A model generated the notes under the pieces. It saw nothing but the letters and a program-made list of their open reading frames with translations. It ran no database searches and was not told where the DNA came from. Positions 11,411 through 21,639 of a stretch of 64,000 bases of DNA are shown piece after piece (position 1 is the stretch's first letter; the number at the start of each line of letters is the position of its first letter). The position numbers were made by a program, and so were the translations under genes. The DNA is from Salvator merianae (taxonomy: Eukaryota > Chordata > Lepidosauria > Squamata > Teiidae): assembly GCA_003586115.2 (NCBI GenBank), contig QVOM02000021.1, forward strand, positions 14,266,185 to 14,330,184. The letters run 5' to 3'.

Positions 11411-12367
11411 CTAGGAGCATAGCACTCCTCTTAATTCTCAGGGGAAGAGCGCTACACTTCTAGCACTCTCCGTCCTCCTTTGCAGAGAGACACCGCGTAC
11501 AGACGAGGGTGCAAGACAAAAGCTTTTGTCCTGGAGCAGCAAGTAGTTCAGATACAAAAAGTAGTTCAAATAGATTAACCTTCCTTTCTTTCTAACTAAT
11601 GATACCCATTTTACTAATACAAAAACTAGTTCCTTTCTGTTTAGTTTTTCATAATACTTCGAGGTTAAGAGGGTAATTGCTTCAGCCGAGCTCCTGGACA
11701 GCTAGCGTGATCTTTTGACATTTTTGCCTTCCTGTTTGCCTCAGCACTGTAGTTTTCTGTCCCAAACAGCTTCCCAGGATAGCTTTCACACTGGATCAAC
11801 TTCATCATCCAACCAAAGTCCAACATCCTTTTTCCTACAGAAGCCAGCTGAAGGCTCATAAGTAGCATATGAAGGCAATACTCTTTGCTTTTTATGCCCC
11901 AGTATCTGTCACATGGTGGAAGACTCCATTTAAGCTTGAAGGCTCAGACAAATCATAATTTGTCATTGTTGCCCTTCTTGTTCAAGAGATTGGATGTTTT
12001 AAGTCCTGGGGCTTAAAATGACAAAATCTCAGGTAACCAGAAAGTGACTGTTTATAGCTGTAGCCCTGGCTCTTCCTTCAATTAAAGCTGTGAGAAGAAG
12101 CATGTTGGAGGGCATTTTGTCAAAAATTAGAAGGAATGGTTGCATTCCTGTCATTACAGCTTTGTTCACATGTGATAACAACAACAACAAAAATCAGCTC
12201 AGAAGCACCTCAGACTGGGTCACCACTTGTCTGGTGGGTCAGCTTGTTATGAGGCTCATGGTAGAGGCACTTGAGATTGCCAATGAAAAAGGGCCTCCTC
12301 CATCTCTACTTTTGAGTGAGGAGGTGTCTTTTCAGCAGCAGATGTGCCTCTGTTCACAGTGCAAAAT
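11411..12367. other. Unassigned stretch
   Basis: No gene is recognised. There is a short AAC run at 12178-12192. The 98-codon plus frame from 12090 has no recognised domain. Confidence 0.3.
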
Positions 12368-12412
12368 AGTGGCCTACAACCACTAGTGGCCTATAACCAC
12401 TAGTGGCCTATT
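12368..12412. repeat. 17-base tandem repeat, 2.6 copies
   Basis: AGTGGCCTACAACCACT, then AGTGGCCTATAACCACT, then the partial AGTGGCCTATT. The first two copies differ at one base. Each unit is itself partly palindromic (AGTGG...CCACT). Confidence 0.9.
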
Positions 12413-13289
12413 AGCAATTGCACCCTGAAATGGGGTGATGCAAACACCACAAAGTGTCTACTGCTGCCACAGATGGAGGTGTGGTGGCAGTGGTTATCTC
12501 TGTTGGTAAGTGGGGACTCGACCTCAGAGACAGAAGCACGTGGCACTCATGTTCTACCTCCGTCCTGTCTACAATGTTCATGAGAAGAGGGGAGGGGCAG
12601 ATTGGCAAGTGAATGATTCCCCTCAGAACCATCTCTAAACCATTCCTGAGCCACCTCAGAGATGTTTTTTCCTTTACTGTGTAAAGATTAACCTTGCCTC
12701 TCAACTTTCTGTAGGTCAAAAAGGTTAAAATGGTCCATTTCTCATAACTTGCTCTCAGAAATATACTTTAATAATTTCCTCAGAACTGGGTACACATCTG
12801 TGCATATTAGCTGAATGTTTGAAAAGAACTTTCTGACTTCAAAGTCTCCAGAATGTGCCCCTGTTGATTTATACCTGAGGAAACTAAGACCAGGAAGTGT
12901 GGTAATTTAGATACATTGAGCAGATACAAAAGATGAAATCATTAAGGGCACAGCATTTGCTTGTACACGTTGACTCCAACCTAGCATCACTAAATCTGAT
13001 TTGGAAATCTGCAAACTCTAACAACAAAAAAATTCCCACCAGTATATTTTTTAATGATTAATAAGACTTTATTAATCCTTAAGCTGAAACAACTTCACAT
13101 ATGGTAAAGGCAACAAATTAATTAGTATATGGTTAAAAGTCAAAGTAATTGATGCAGAATGTATGAACTAGATAAGCAGCTAGAGAAGATTAGAAGGACA
13201 TTTATTTATCTTTAAATTCAACACATTTATGTTTTTCCCTTCCAAAAGAGCTCAAGATTGGAAATGTATTTTACATGTAAAATGTGCCT
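12413..13289. other. Unassigned stretch
   Basis: No gene is recognised. A 102-codon minus frame (12411-12719) has no recognised domain. Confidence 0.3.
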
Positions 13290-13490
13290 GAAATCAGTGC
13301 AGTGTAGTGACTAGAATGTCAAGACTAGGGCTGAGGAAACCCTGGGTTCAAATCACCGCATAGTCATGAAAGCTTATTGGGTGACCTTGGACCAATCATT
13401 GCCTTTCAGGCCAACCTACCTCACAGGGTTGTTGTGATAAAGTGAGGCAAAGGAGAATAACATGTGCTGCCTTGAGCATTTTTTTTAAGT
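13290..13490 (+). mobile_element. tRNA-derived SINE
   Basis: The unit has GTGTAGTGACTAGAATGTC (A-box region), CCTGGGTTCAAATCACCGC (B-box region with GGTTCAAATC), then GGGTGACCTTGGACCAATCA and CCTACCTCACAGGGTTGTTG, a wording shared with MIR-like and reptile core SINEs. It ends in a T-run after GCCTTGAGCA. It is transcribed by RNA polymerase III when active; this copy carries many small changes. Confidence 0.75.
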
Positions 13491-13586
13491 AGGCTATAAT
13501 GCTATTCATAAATACATACATAATACTCTGGACAGCTACTTTCAGTAGAAAGCTAGATGAACCCTTAGTCTTTCTTAGCGACAGAG

Positions 13587-13725
13587 GGCCTTTCTGCACT
13601 AAGCCTTACTCTGGATTATATCCTAGAATAGGATATAATCCGCACATTAGTGCAGACTATGGCAGGCCTCAGGCAGGTCCCTATTTCACAATATGACCCA
13701 GAATAAGGCCCAGTGCAGAAAGGCC
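13587..13725. mobile_element. Short Harbinger-like MITE with perfect terminal repeats
   Basis: The ends GGCCTTTCTGCACT and AGTGCAGAAAGGCC form a perfect 14-base inverted repeat across 139 bases. Inside, GGATTATATCCT (13613-13624) and AGGATATAATCC (13630-13641) form a second perfect inverted repeat around a 5-base gap. GACAG occurs on both flanks, but a clean target duplication is not evident. This copy gives the best view of the family's ends. Confidence 0.7.
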
Positions 13726-14299
13726 AGACAGCTTTCTGTATTCATCTGAGACCAAGCAATTGATCTGAATGTAGAAAGGTCCATATGCCAAATGGCTAGG
13801 AGTCTGACAGCTGCTACAATCATGCGCAGAGCCCTTGCAATCCTATTTCAGTGCTACCATCGCTTGTAAGCTCATTCATTCTCCATTAGCGTGCTAACAT
13901 AGAAAGGAGGTTTTGCAGAAAAGGCTGTGGCAGCAGCAAAAGTCACAGTCTTTCTACTGTGTGGCCAGAGCCTCATTTGCTATAGTGCAAGCTAAAGTTT
14001 CTGATCTGGGCAGCTCTGTGATATTTCTGGGATCAAGGAATTGGGGCCTTGAAAAATTCTGCAGGCTGTATGTTTGAATCACAAATCGGTAGTGCAGGAG
14101 CGTAAAAGATTGAAATGTGCCACAGTGTAGCATGTGAAACAACCATGCCACTTGCTTATGTCCATGTATAGCCTGCATGAATGTATTGTACAGTTTTCTT
14201 TAACTCTCTAATCGGTTCCTGTAGTAAGTGTGTAGTAAAGGAAGAAGAAGAAGAATGTATGTCAGCTTGAGTTCCTTGGAACAGCCTCTTAGTGGGGGT

Positions 14300-14530
14300 T
14301 TGCTTGGTACCTATGTTATATGCTTTTTCGGTGCCTAGTTAAAACATACTTCTTCACCCAGGCCTTCGATGCTTAGCTTCCTCTGAGTGTTATCCTGCTA
14401 GAGGCAGGGAGGGGTTATATGATAAGAATGTTTTAGAATGTTTTAAATTTTTAGTCTTTTTATTGCTGTGAGTTGCCCAGGGACCTTTGAGTGAAGGGTG
14501 AGATATAAATCTTCAATAAAATAAAATAAA
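14300..14530 (+). mobile_element. L2-like LINE 3' end
   Basis: Plus-strand TTAAAACATACTTCTTCACC corresponds to the KTxxF end of the L2-like ORF. It is followed by an untranslated part with GTTGCCCAGGGACC, GGGTGAGATATAAATCTTC and an AATAAAATAAAATAAA tail. It is 5'-truncated. Confidence 0.55.
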
Positions 14531-14786
14531 TACTTTCCACTCCCTGACACTCATATGGCAGAATCAGATGCAAGCTAAATGTTTCACTGGCTTCTGCTCC
14601 AACAGTAGCGTGCAATTTTGTCAGCAATATTTTATATCCCTAGCTTAAATATTTGCCACCGTTTTCACACATGCATGGAGTGGTTTAAATTTGCAAAACG
14701 CGCCTTAAAAAAGGACTCTGCAAGGAAAAGTATTAACAACTTTGAATAAGTAATTTCTCTTACACCAGGGGAGAGTGTCTTCTGAG

Positions 14787-14794
14787 TATAAATA
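14787..14794 (+). promoter_or_regulatory. TATA-like box upstream of the candidate first exon
   Basis: TATAAATA lies about 390 bases before the candidate start codon at 15183. It could set a start of transcription near 14820. In AT-rich DNA such a match is common by chance, and a competing model in which the exon begins at a splice acceptor at 14965 does not need it. Confidence 0.15.
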
Positions 14795-14965
14795 ATCCAT
14801 CTCTGCCCACCTATTGCTACACTGTAATTGCAGGGAGGGAGTTTTTTAGACGTTGAATGCCCTGTTAAGCAAGCTGAGCTCAACGCCTGTTGGGAATGGG
14901 AGAGTGGAATAAGCCTCTGTAAGCTTTCCATCTCTCTCCCCCCCGCCTTCTCTCTCTGATTGCAG

Positions 14966-15307
14966 CCTGACTCTGAAAGGATGTAAGCTGCTGCCAGTCC
15001 ATTACGGCGAATGCAGCAGCCGAAGAGACGGGGACTTTTTTATCTTCCAGGCAACAGGGCACAAAACTAACCTTGAGCTGTTCAGTGGAGTTGAATCCAT
15101 TTGCCCAGCTCTTTGTTTCCAGCTTTTCTAGGAATGTGCCCTGTTCACTGTTAGCTTTTTTACAGCGTGTACCTGGATAAAAATGAGTTTGCCATCCAGC
15201 TGTGAACACCTGACTCTGGAGAAAATGGCTAGATTTCGGAGTGCCTTCATTCATGGATCACCCTATGCTATTAACAAGCCCATTGATATTAAACAACAGA
15301 GGAGACG
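14966..15307 (+). CDS. Candidate first coding exon of an unidentified host gene
   Basis: A pyrimidine-rich tract (about 14925-14960) ends in TGATTGCAG at 14957-14965, a good splice acceptor. After an in-frame TAG at 15129-15131 the first ATG is at 15183 (MSLPSSCEHLTLEK). A second in-frame ATG at 15225, in a strong context (GAGAAAATGG), begins MARFRSAFIHGSPYAINKPI. The frame stays open to ACG|GTAACT at 15307/15308, a fair splice donor, leaving two bases of a split codon; without splicing a stop follows at once. That gives 41 complete codons from the first ATG or 27 from the second. The amino-acid order looks protein-like, but I do not recognise the gene. Three short upstream frames precede it. 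A chance frame remains possible. Confidence 0.4.
14981..15154 (+). promoter_or_regulatory. Three short upstream reading frames in the candidate leader
   Basis: If the exon model holds, the leader contains a start-stop element ATGTAA (14981-14986), a 19-residue frame (15011-15070) and a 6-residue frame (15134-15154), all closed before the candidate start at 15183. Such frames usually lower translation of the main frame. This is inference from position only. Confidence 0.3.
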
Positions 15308-15839
15308 GTAACTTGCTTTTTTGTTTTGTTTTGTCCCCTTGTGAATTTCAAACAAATAATTTCCTCTGTTCGAGTGTTGCTGTTTTACTGAGCTATGAGT
15401 GAAATGGTTTTGTGCGTGTCTATGTGTGTCTGCATATTGTCTGCATCTTTGCAGAGGCACCTACACCTGACTGCTTTCATATTTAGCTTTTACTTTTGAA
15501 CAGCAGGTCAGAAACGGAAAGGTGGGAAATGTGTGTGTGGAATGTAGGTGGTCAATATGGTACAATAAAATGCAAATCCATTCCAGAATTCTCTGACGTA
15601 AATGAACGTTGTTATTAGCTCTGTTGCACAGAAGGCCAATCTGTTGGATGCAGTCCAGGCATCTGGTACATATAGGGAAATCATACTGACCTGGGTGGGA
15701 CTGATGCAGCATTGAAGAAAGGGGTGAAGTCAGATCTATCTCCTGATGATTGCTCTTACCTCTTATTCATTCATTCATTCATTTTATGGCAATCATAGCA
15801 CTCCTTTTTCTCCAAAGAGCTCAAGCTGGCAGACATTAT
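15308..15839. other. Presumed start of a long intron
   Basis: After the candidate donor at 15308 no further coding signal is seen. A CATT tandem run lies at about 15766-15783. Confidence 0.3.
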
Positions 15840-16012
15840 TATCCTCCCCTCTTATTTAATCCTCACAACAACCCTGCAAGGTTGGTGGGTCTGAGAGGCA
15901 GTGACTGGTCCAGTGTCAGCAGCAAGTAAACTTGCAGGTTCAAGTGGGGGGTTTGAACTCAGGAACTCCAGGGTCCTAGCCCACTATTCTTCCCACTAGA
16001 CTGCCCTGGCAG
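15840..16012 (-). mobile_element. MIR-like / tRNA-derived SINE
   Basis: The plus strand reads TCCTCACAACAACCCTGCAA near 15859, then GGTTCAAGTGGGGGGTTTGA, and ACTATTCTTCCCACTAGACT near 15994. This is the reverse of a MIR-type unit, with its A-box side to the right and its conserved core (TTGCAGGGTTGTTGTGAGGA on the minus strand) to the left. Confidence 0.6.
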
Positions 16013-16387
16013 CCTATTATGTGCATATGAGCCTTTTTAACTTGAAGCAATGCTAACTTACCTTTTCAAGAGTTTTCCAGGAGCAAAAGAATTGCACAGC
16101 TAATTCGGCATGCTAAAGGCAGCATTTGGCTGATGCTTCTAAAACAGCAGTTCTTCTTATGGTATATAGTGAATCAATTTTTTTTTAGTGGGGAGGATTC
16201 AAAAGCACTTCACGATAATTATAATTTATTACTCTCCCAGTGTACATGGCATCTTACACAGTATAGACAAATCTCTGCAGTAACCTTATTTGTTGCATTT
16301 GGCATTTTTGTTCCTGGCTTTTTCCTAAGAGCACAAGATAGGGTGCATTACTGTCCTATCATTGTCTTTGTCATGTGAAATATCTAA

Positions 16388-16545
16388 GAATGATTCTGCA
16401 CTAGGCAGTATACTGGATTGGCAAGCGTATTAGAAGCCTCCCTTTCATACACTAGTGCAATCTAAGGAAGGCCCCGGGTGGGACCTCGGAGGGAGGCTCC
16501 TAGTACACTTGCTGGTCCGATATACCGGCCAGTGCGGAATTGCCC
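16388..16545. mobile_element. Short Harbinger-like MITE with TAA target duplication
   Basis: The ends are GAATGATTCTGCACTAGG and CCAGTGCGGAATTGCCC, an imperfect inverted repeat. TAA is present directly outside both ends (16385-16387 and 16546-16548), the 3-base duplication typical of PIF/Harbinger elements. Inside are CCTCCCTTTCATACACTAG and GGGAGGCTCCTAGTACACTT, shared with the copies at 32280-32407 and 36958-37380. No coding capacity. Confidence 0.65.
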
Positions 16546-16621
16546 TAAGACTAAGAGGCAAGAACTCCTTGCTGTTCATCCAGTCTGCTTCCATGGCCAA
16601 GAGGAGAATCAAACCTATGTT

Positions 16622-16765
16622 CAGCAGCGGCCCGTGCCTTTAAGGGCGGGTGTTTGCGCGAGTGCCATGGCCGTTTGCGGGGCCTCCAGGACTCCGTACT
16701 GATACAGCAGGTCGCTAGCGCCCGCCCTTAAAGGCACGAGCCCTTAAAGGCACGGGCCACCGCTG
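16622..16765. mobile_element. hAT-like MITE, copy 4, deleted form
   Basis: The element is 144 bases with ends CAGCAGCGGCCCGTGCC and GGGCCACCGCTG. It is flanked by perfect 8-base repeats CCTATGTT (16614-16621 and 16766-16773). The right arm shows a local duplication: CCCTTAAAGGCACGAG is followed by CCCTTAAAGGCACGGG. The right inner arm is missing compared with copy 1, so the palindrome is asymmetric. Confidence 0.85.
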
Positions 16766-16773
16766 CCTATGTT

Positions 16774-17771
16774 CTAGTGCAGTACGCTCTAGCCACTCCA
16801 CTTCCTTGTTGTATTGTATGAAGTAGTCTCCACTTTTGTAAAGGAGAAATCAGCTGTCTGTTCAAAGGAGAGTAGAACAAGAAATAGTTTTCCTAAAGTG
16901 GCTGCATATAAAAAAGTTCTTAAACCTTAAGCCATAAGAATAAAAATAGTATTTGCAGTTAAACACCCTGAACAGCCAGAAGAAGCAAACCATACTCCTC
17001 TGGAGTCAGGGAAGGTTAAAATACTGTAATTTGGAGTGCCTAGTCTATATTATTAATAGAATTTTTGATGTGGTCATCTGAAGGCTGACAAATAGGCAAT
17101 GAACAGCTTTTTCCTTTGTCTTCATCCCCAGCATAATATGCATTTAGCTGCTTCTTTTCTGAGCTCTGCATGAACACAGTCGCCATTCACACTAGTGTCC
17201 TTTTGTTAGTTTCCTCCAACGCAAGAACAATCACAAAAATCTATGATTTTTGAATCTCAGTAGCTTGGGGTGTGAGTCAGAATTGAAAATGCTGAGCTCT
17301 CTTTCACTTTACTTGTGTAAAAGATAATAATCTTAGTATGCTTTTTAAAAATATTATGTGAATCTGGATCAGAAGAAAAAGCCTTGGATATATTTTTTAT
17401 TCAGCGATATTATTTACAACATATATTAATAGAGCAATTATATATATAAAACTAATAACATTGTTCTAACAAACAAAACTTAACAGCCCAACAGCATGTT
17501 ACAACTATTATAATAGTACAGCCAGCCAAACTTAACTTTTACAAAATCCAAAGTCTCCTCTTACACATTTGAAAAGCTTAGTGCCTTTGATTTTAGTATG
17601 TGAAACAGTAGTAATTGGTGAGTGACTGAGGTCATATAGTCATGGGTGATTCTTGCATCCTGGATATCTCCACCTCTGCTTTTTGTAAGTCTGTTTGATC
17701 AGATTGAGGTGACATCCAGCCTAACACACTTTCTGTTTCATAGAGTCTACAGGGTGCTTCATGGTTGCCCA
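16774..17771. other. AT-rich stretch without a recognised gene
   Basis: No gene is recognised. The A/T-rich block at 17390-17560 resembles a reversed LINE 3' untranslated end but carries no diagnostic motif. Confidence 0.3.
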
Positions 17772-17779
17772 CAAGTGAG

Positions 17780-18130
17780 AACATAAGAAGACCCCTGTTG
17801 GATCAGGCTACAGCCCATCTAGTTCAGCATCCCATCTCACACAGTGGTCCACCAATTGCTTCTTGGCATTCTCAAGCAGAAGACAAATGCAAAATCTTCA
17901 CCTGGTCTTGACTTCCTGCAGATGGCCTTTAGAAGTGGTACCTAGGCATTAATTCTAGTAGCCATTGATATATCAGTTCTCCATGAATTTGTCTATCTCT
18001 TTCTTAAAGCTATCCAGGCTAGTTGCTGTTGCCACTTCTTCTAATGAAAGAAGACCGATGATCTAGTGCATCTCCTGTCCATCACCTTCACTGAGTGTCA
18101 CCTGGTCCTAGTGTTGTGTGATAAAGAAAA
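17780..18130 (-). mobile_element. CR1/L3-like LINE 3' end, first of two
   Basis: AGAACATAAGAAGACCCCTG, GGATCAGGCTACAGCCCATC and CCCATCTCACACAGTGGTCC are the reverse of the 3' untranslated end seen at 590-750 and 25230-25372. It continues with CCATGAATTTGTCTATCTC and CTTAAAGCTATCCAGGCTAG, the reversed region just upstream in this LINE. Confidence 0.75.
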
Positions 18131-18165
18131 GAATTTTTCTTCATCTACCTTTTCTAGACCATGCA

Positions 18166-18500
18166 TAAGAACATATGAGGAGCCCTGCTGGATCAGACCA
18201 CAGCCTGTCTAGTCCAGCATCCTGTCTCACATAGTAGTCTACCAGTTGCTTCTGGACATTCTTAAGCAAAAGACCTTCACTTGCTCTCAGCTCCCTGCAA
18301 ATGGCCTTTAGAGGCATTCTGCCTGTCGCTCATACCTGGAGGTGGTACTTGAGCATAGATTCTAGTAGTCATTAATATATCTATCCTCCATGAATTTGTC
18401 TAACTCTTTCTTAAAGCTATCCAGGCTGGTTGCTTGTCACCACCTCTTCTGATAATAAATTCCATAGATCAATGATTGTGCTGGCTGAAAAAATGGTTCC
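18166..18500 (-). mobile_element. CR1/L3-like LINE 3' end, second of two
   Basis: The same reversed 3' end starts again at ATAAGAACATATGAGGAGCC and runs through CCAGCATCCTGTCTCAC, TCCATGAATTTGTCTAACTC and AAAGCTATCCAGGCTGG, ending in AATTCCATAGATCAATGA. The two copies lie head-to-tail about 40 bases apart and differ at many positions, so they are probably separate insertions or an old duplication. Confidence 0.75.
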
Positions 18501-18529
18501 TACCCATTTGCTTCTCAGCATGAACTTCA

Positions 18530-19390
18530 AAAAGTGAGGTTCCACTTAGAGTATGATCATACTGTGATTTTTAAAATCCTGAATAAGAATGAGCACATAA
18601 TTCCAAGGTGCGCAAAAAAAGCCTTTCAAACACGTTTCTCGAATATACAGCTCAAAGCTTACCCCAAATCCAACCTGTTCACTTCAACAGGCAACCTACA
18701 AAGACTGCAAGGGGTACTGCTCACTGATTGGCCACTGGATAGGAAATCCCCGCCTCTTTGCTCAAGCAGTTTCCTCCTGTTTAAGTTCTTAACTCCCAGG
18801 TTTTCAAGGAGATGCAGACAAAATAGTTTTTAAAAGAATTTCATTTTGGTAGAAGACTGGTCTTTCTCTCTCCACGCTGCATTGTTATATGAGTCTTCTG
18901 TGTTTTGTAAGTACGTTTCTAAAGAATGCAGGGAAGGAAGTTGTTGCTTTTTAGTTTCAGTTTCAGCTTCCTTCTGCAAGATTTGCTTAATTAGAGTTCA
19001 AAGCAGGAAATTTTGCCCAGCTGCCGGCACAGCATTGCTCACTGCTGCTGGCTGCAGCTTTTTCTAGCAGCATCCTCTCTTCTGCTCTCTGCTCCGGCAC
19101 ATTGGGTGGTGCCACTGTCACTGCTGGTGCCCCTCATTGGCCGATTGTTTGATGGATTCCTGTGGGCCTTATTGACCCTGCCACAACAGCCAATTCCAAG
19201 CTGTGATTGGTAGAGGAGCTCCCCGCCCAGTTTAACTCAAGAAGTGAAGCGATCCGAGAATTGTTTTCTCCGGTCTGTTGCAGGGATGCATAATTAATTA
19301 CAGGCTTCAAGATGGGGTAAGGAGTATTTTTTTTTCCAGTTTGTTCCCCCCAGTTTCAAATTCACCCTGAATATGACCCTAAACACTAGT
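18530..19390. repeat. Element with two homologous CCAAT/GC-box modules
   Basis: TGATTGGCC...CCCCGCC...CTCAAGCAG (18725-18769) recurs as TGATTGG...CCCCGCCC...CTCAAGAAG (19204-19245), about 480 bases apart. ATTGGCCGATTG lies between them (19136-19148). The region is richer in G+C than its flanks. These are forms of the CCAAT box (read as ATTGG) and the GC box. It could be a solo LTR, a promoter-bearing transposon, or an internally duplicated repeat. No TG...CA ends could be fixed, and the 99-codon frame at 18534 has no known domain. Confidence 0.35.
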
Positions 19391-19639
19391 TTGAAATACC
19401 CTAAGTGGTCTTAACTTGATAGATGCGTTTCTGTATTTCCCCTTAAAAATTATTTACTAGGTCCAACATTTGAGAGAAATAGTATATCTTTGTTATTGCT
19501 TTGCTTTTGCTTTCTTTAGAATTGTAGGTAATGTGTTCTCTGTTAAAGACATTGTAGGCAAAATACCTTGCAACACTGCAAAACCAAGTGCAACAGTACC
19601 AGCCCAAAGAGTCAATAGAAGTAAACTGCTCAGTTAACT

Positions 19640-20240
19640 AAAGAGATGGGCAAAGTGTTGTGTCTTCACCAAGCATCTAAATGTAAATGGTGAAAATCCA
19701 TGATACACCTCAGGGACAGGCTGCTCCACAAGCTGGGGGCTATCACAGAGAAGGTCCTGTCATTGAGGGTATATCCACCTGCATGGGTCGGACATGTAAC
19801 ATATTGTTATAGTCCCATAGTCATCATGGAGGCCATGAAGATCTGATCTGATTCACTAGAGATGTTGAAATCCCCCAGTACTACTGTGGAGGGGCTTCCA
19901 ACAAACCTTCTGAGACAACCAGCTCAGCTAGGGAGGCTTCTGTGCAGCAAGCATTCCTATCCTGTCTTTCAGGCCCAGCATTAGGATCATCTTTCAAAAT
20001 TAGTCACAGAATGGCTAGACCATCTGGTGAGAGAGTTGTTACAGGTTAAAGCAACTTCCCCCCTGGCCTTCTAGAGCAGCATTACACTGAAAAGTCTGGA
20101 AGATGGAGCTGGGTAATAGAAGGGCTTCCTGTTCATTAGCCGAGATCTCAGTAATACATGCCAGATAAGCTGTTTATCCAGAATGAGATCATGGATGGTA
20201 GGTGATTTATTCTGGACTGAGCTGCGATCTAAGAGCAGTA
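19640..20240 (-). mobile_element. L2-like LINE fragment
   Basis: Plus-strand CTCAGGGACAGGCTGCTCCA, then GGGGGCTATCACAGAGAAGG, is the reverse of the L2-like C-terminal coding region (CTTCTCTGTGATAGCCCCCA). The following part, with CATGGAGGCCATGAAGATC and CCCCCAGTACTACTGTGGAG, is probably further ORF in reverse and is badly decayed. Boundaries are approximate. Confidence 0.45.
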
Positions 20241-20672
20241 TTGGTTGGAAGACAAAGCAGAAGGAGCGATAGCTTCAATGTGTCTAATACTCCTTCTCCT
20301 GGCCCATCTCTTCCTCCTTCTTCTTGCCCCCTAAGGTAGCCTGGCTGCATCTCCTGCCTTCCCCAGTTCCACACCCTGTTCACAACTGCTCAAAACCATT
20401 TTAAAAAGTTTACCCTCTACCCACCCACCTACCCACAGTCACCTGCAAGCTTGTGGGCCTCATCCTCATTCATCCCTAGAATGGCGACCCTGCCAGAGGC
20501 GGGCCCACCGTCACAGTTGGGGTCCTTATATAGCCCCACTGATGGAGGAATGTCTGTATTTGGGGCCTGAACCTGCAGGTAGCTCAGCGCCACTCTTGAA
20601 GCACCCACACCACACACAACAGCAAATGGTAGGGCAGTAGCAACAGGGAACAGGGAGCAAAAACAGCAGCAG
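20241..20672. other. Unassigned stretch
   Basis: C/T-rich sequence with ACCCACCCACCTACCCAC near 20418. No gene is recognised. Confidence 0.3.
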
Positions 20673-20797
20673 CAGCGGCCAGCGGCTTTAACCCTGGATG
20701 TTCACGTCCCGTGCGAAGCACGCCATGGCTGTTGGCGGGGCCTCCGGGCCTCCATACTGTCTCAGCAGGTCGACCTTAAAGCCACCGGCCACCGCTG
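20673..20797. mobile_element. hAT-like MITE, copy 5, deleted form
   Basis: The ends are CAGCGGCCAGCGGCTTTAA and CCTTAAAGCCACCGGCC, closing with ACCGCTG. The left arm has CACGCCATGGCTGTTGGCGG and GCCTCCGGGCCTCCATACTG as in copies 2 and 3. After CAGCAGGTCGACC it jumps straight to the right terminus, so most of the right arm is gone. The flanks AGCAGCAG and GTCATCAG match at only 5 of 8 positions, and the left end merges into an AGC run. Confidence 0.65.
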
Positions 20798-20899
20798 GTC
20801 ATCAGCAACCAGCCAATACATAAATTACAATTAAATTAGAAATTATTAAAACACTGGTATCCTTGTAGAACGTAATTACATACCAGGGATGGGATGGTG

Positions 20900-21110
20900 T
20901 TGGAAGGTGGAGGAAAGGAAACTTCCACTTTGGCTGAAGACCAGACTAAAGAGATGCATATTCGTTAAGCATGTAAAGGTGTATAAAGATGTTACACCTC
21001 AGAAGGGAGGCTGTCCCACAGCCTGGGGGTTTACCCAGAAGACCCTCCTATGTGTCCCTGGGCTCCATGAAGGATGAAAGGGGTATAAGTGCAAGGAGGA
21101 AAATAAATAC
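20900..21110 (-). mobile_element. L2-like LINE ORF fragment
   Basis: Plus-strand CTCAGAAGGGAGGCTGTCCC, then CACAGCCTGGGGGTTTACC, is the reverse of the conserved FWNSLP-type end of the L2-like ORF. It is preceded by AAGAGATGCATATTCGTTAA (reverse of the KTHLF region). Confidence 0.5.
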
Positions 21111-21119
21111 TGAAATGGA

Positions 21120-21480
21120 TGATTTTATTTATTGTAAGAATTTATATCCCCCCTTCACCAAAAGGTTCCAGGGCAGGTTGCAACAACAAAAAGTACAAAA
21201 TATATAAAGTATTAAAACATATTTAAAATATAACCTTCTCCCCTACCCTCCCACCTACCTACCTACCCACCCTTCCTGGTAGGACCATATCCTCTTCATA
21301 TCTGGGTGAAGAGGTGTGTTTTAACCAGGTGCCAAAAAGCATGTAGGCACCTGGCAAACCTCCAGAGGGAGGCTGTTCCAGAGTCTGGGGGCCATCACAG
21401 AAAATGTCCTCTTGCTTGTCCCTGCCCTTTGTACCTCTGAGACTGGAGGAACTACAAGAAGGTCCTGTCCTTGAGATCAC
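21120..21480 (-). mobile_element. L2-like LINE 3' part
   Basis: The segment begins with the tail region (TTTTATTTATTGTAAGAATT, CCCCCCTTCACCAAAAGG, GGGCAGGTTGCAACAAC) and continues with GGTGTGTTTTAACCAGGTGC, TCCAGAGGGAGGCTGTTCCA and GGGGGCCATCACAGAAAATG, the reversed end of the ORF. It lies directly beside the fragment at 20900-21110, and both point the same way. Confidence 0.65.
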
Positions 21481-21639
21481 AATAACTGGGCAGGTCTATA
21501 TGGGAGATTAGCAAGAAAGCTATTCTGAATGCATCATTGACCTACATTTGGTCTATTTCCCTGAAGTTATTATTTTGTAAAATGAAGGAAAATCTATTAG
21601 GTCTCTTCATGCCATTCATAATTGAATAAATCATGTGAT

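Noticed and set aside
12368..12412. A CRISPR-like short repeat array
   Set aside because: The 17-base units are directly abutting with no spacers, so this is an ordinary tandem repeat. No CRISPR is expected in a vertebrate genome.
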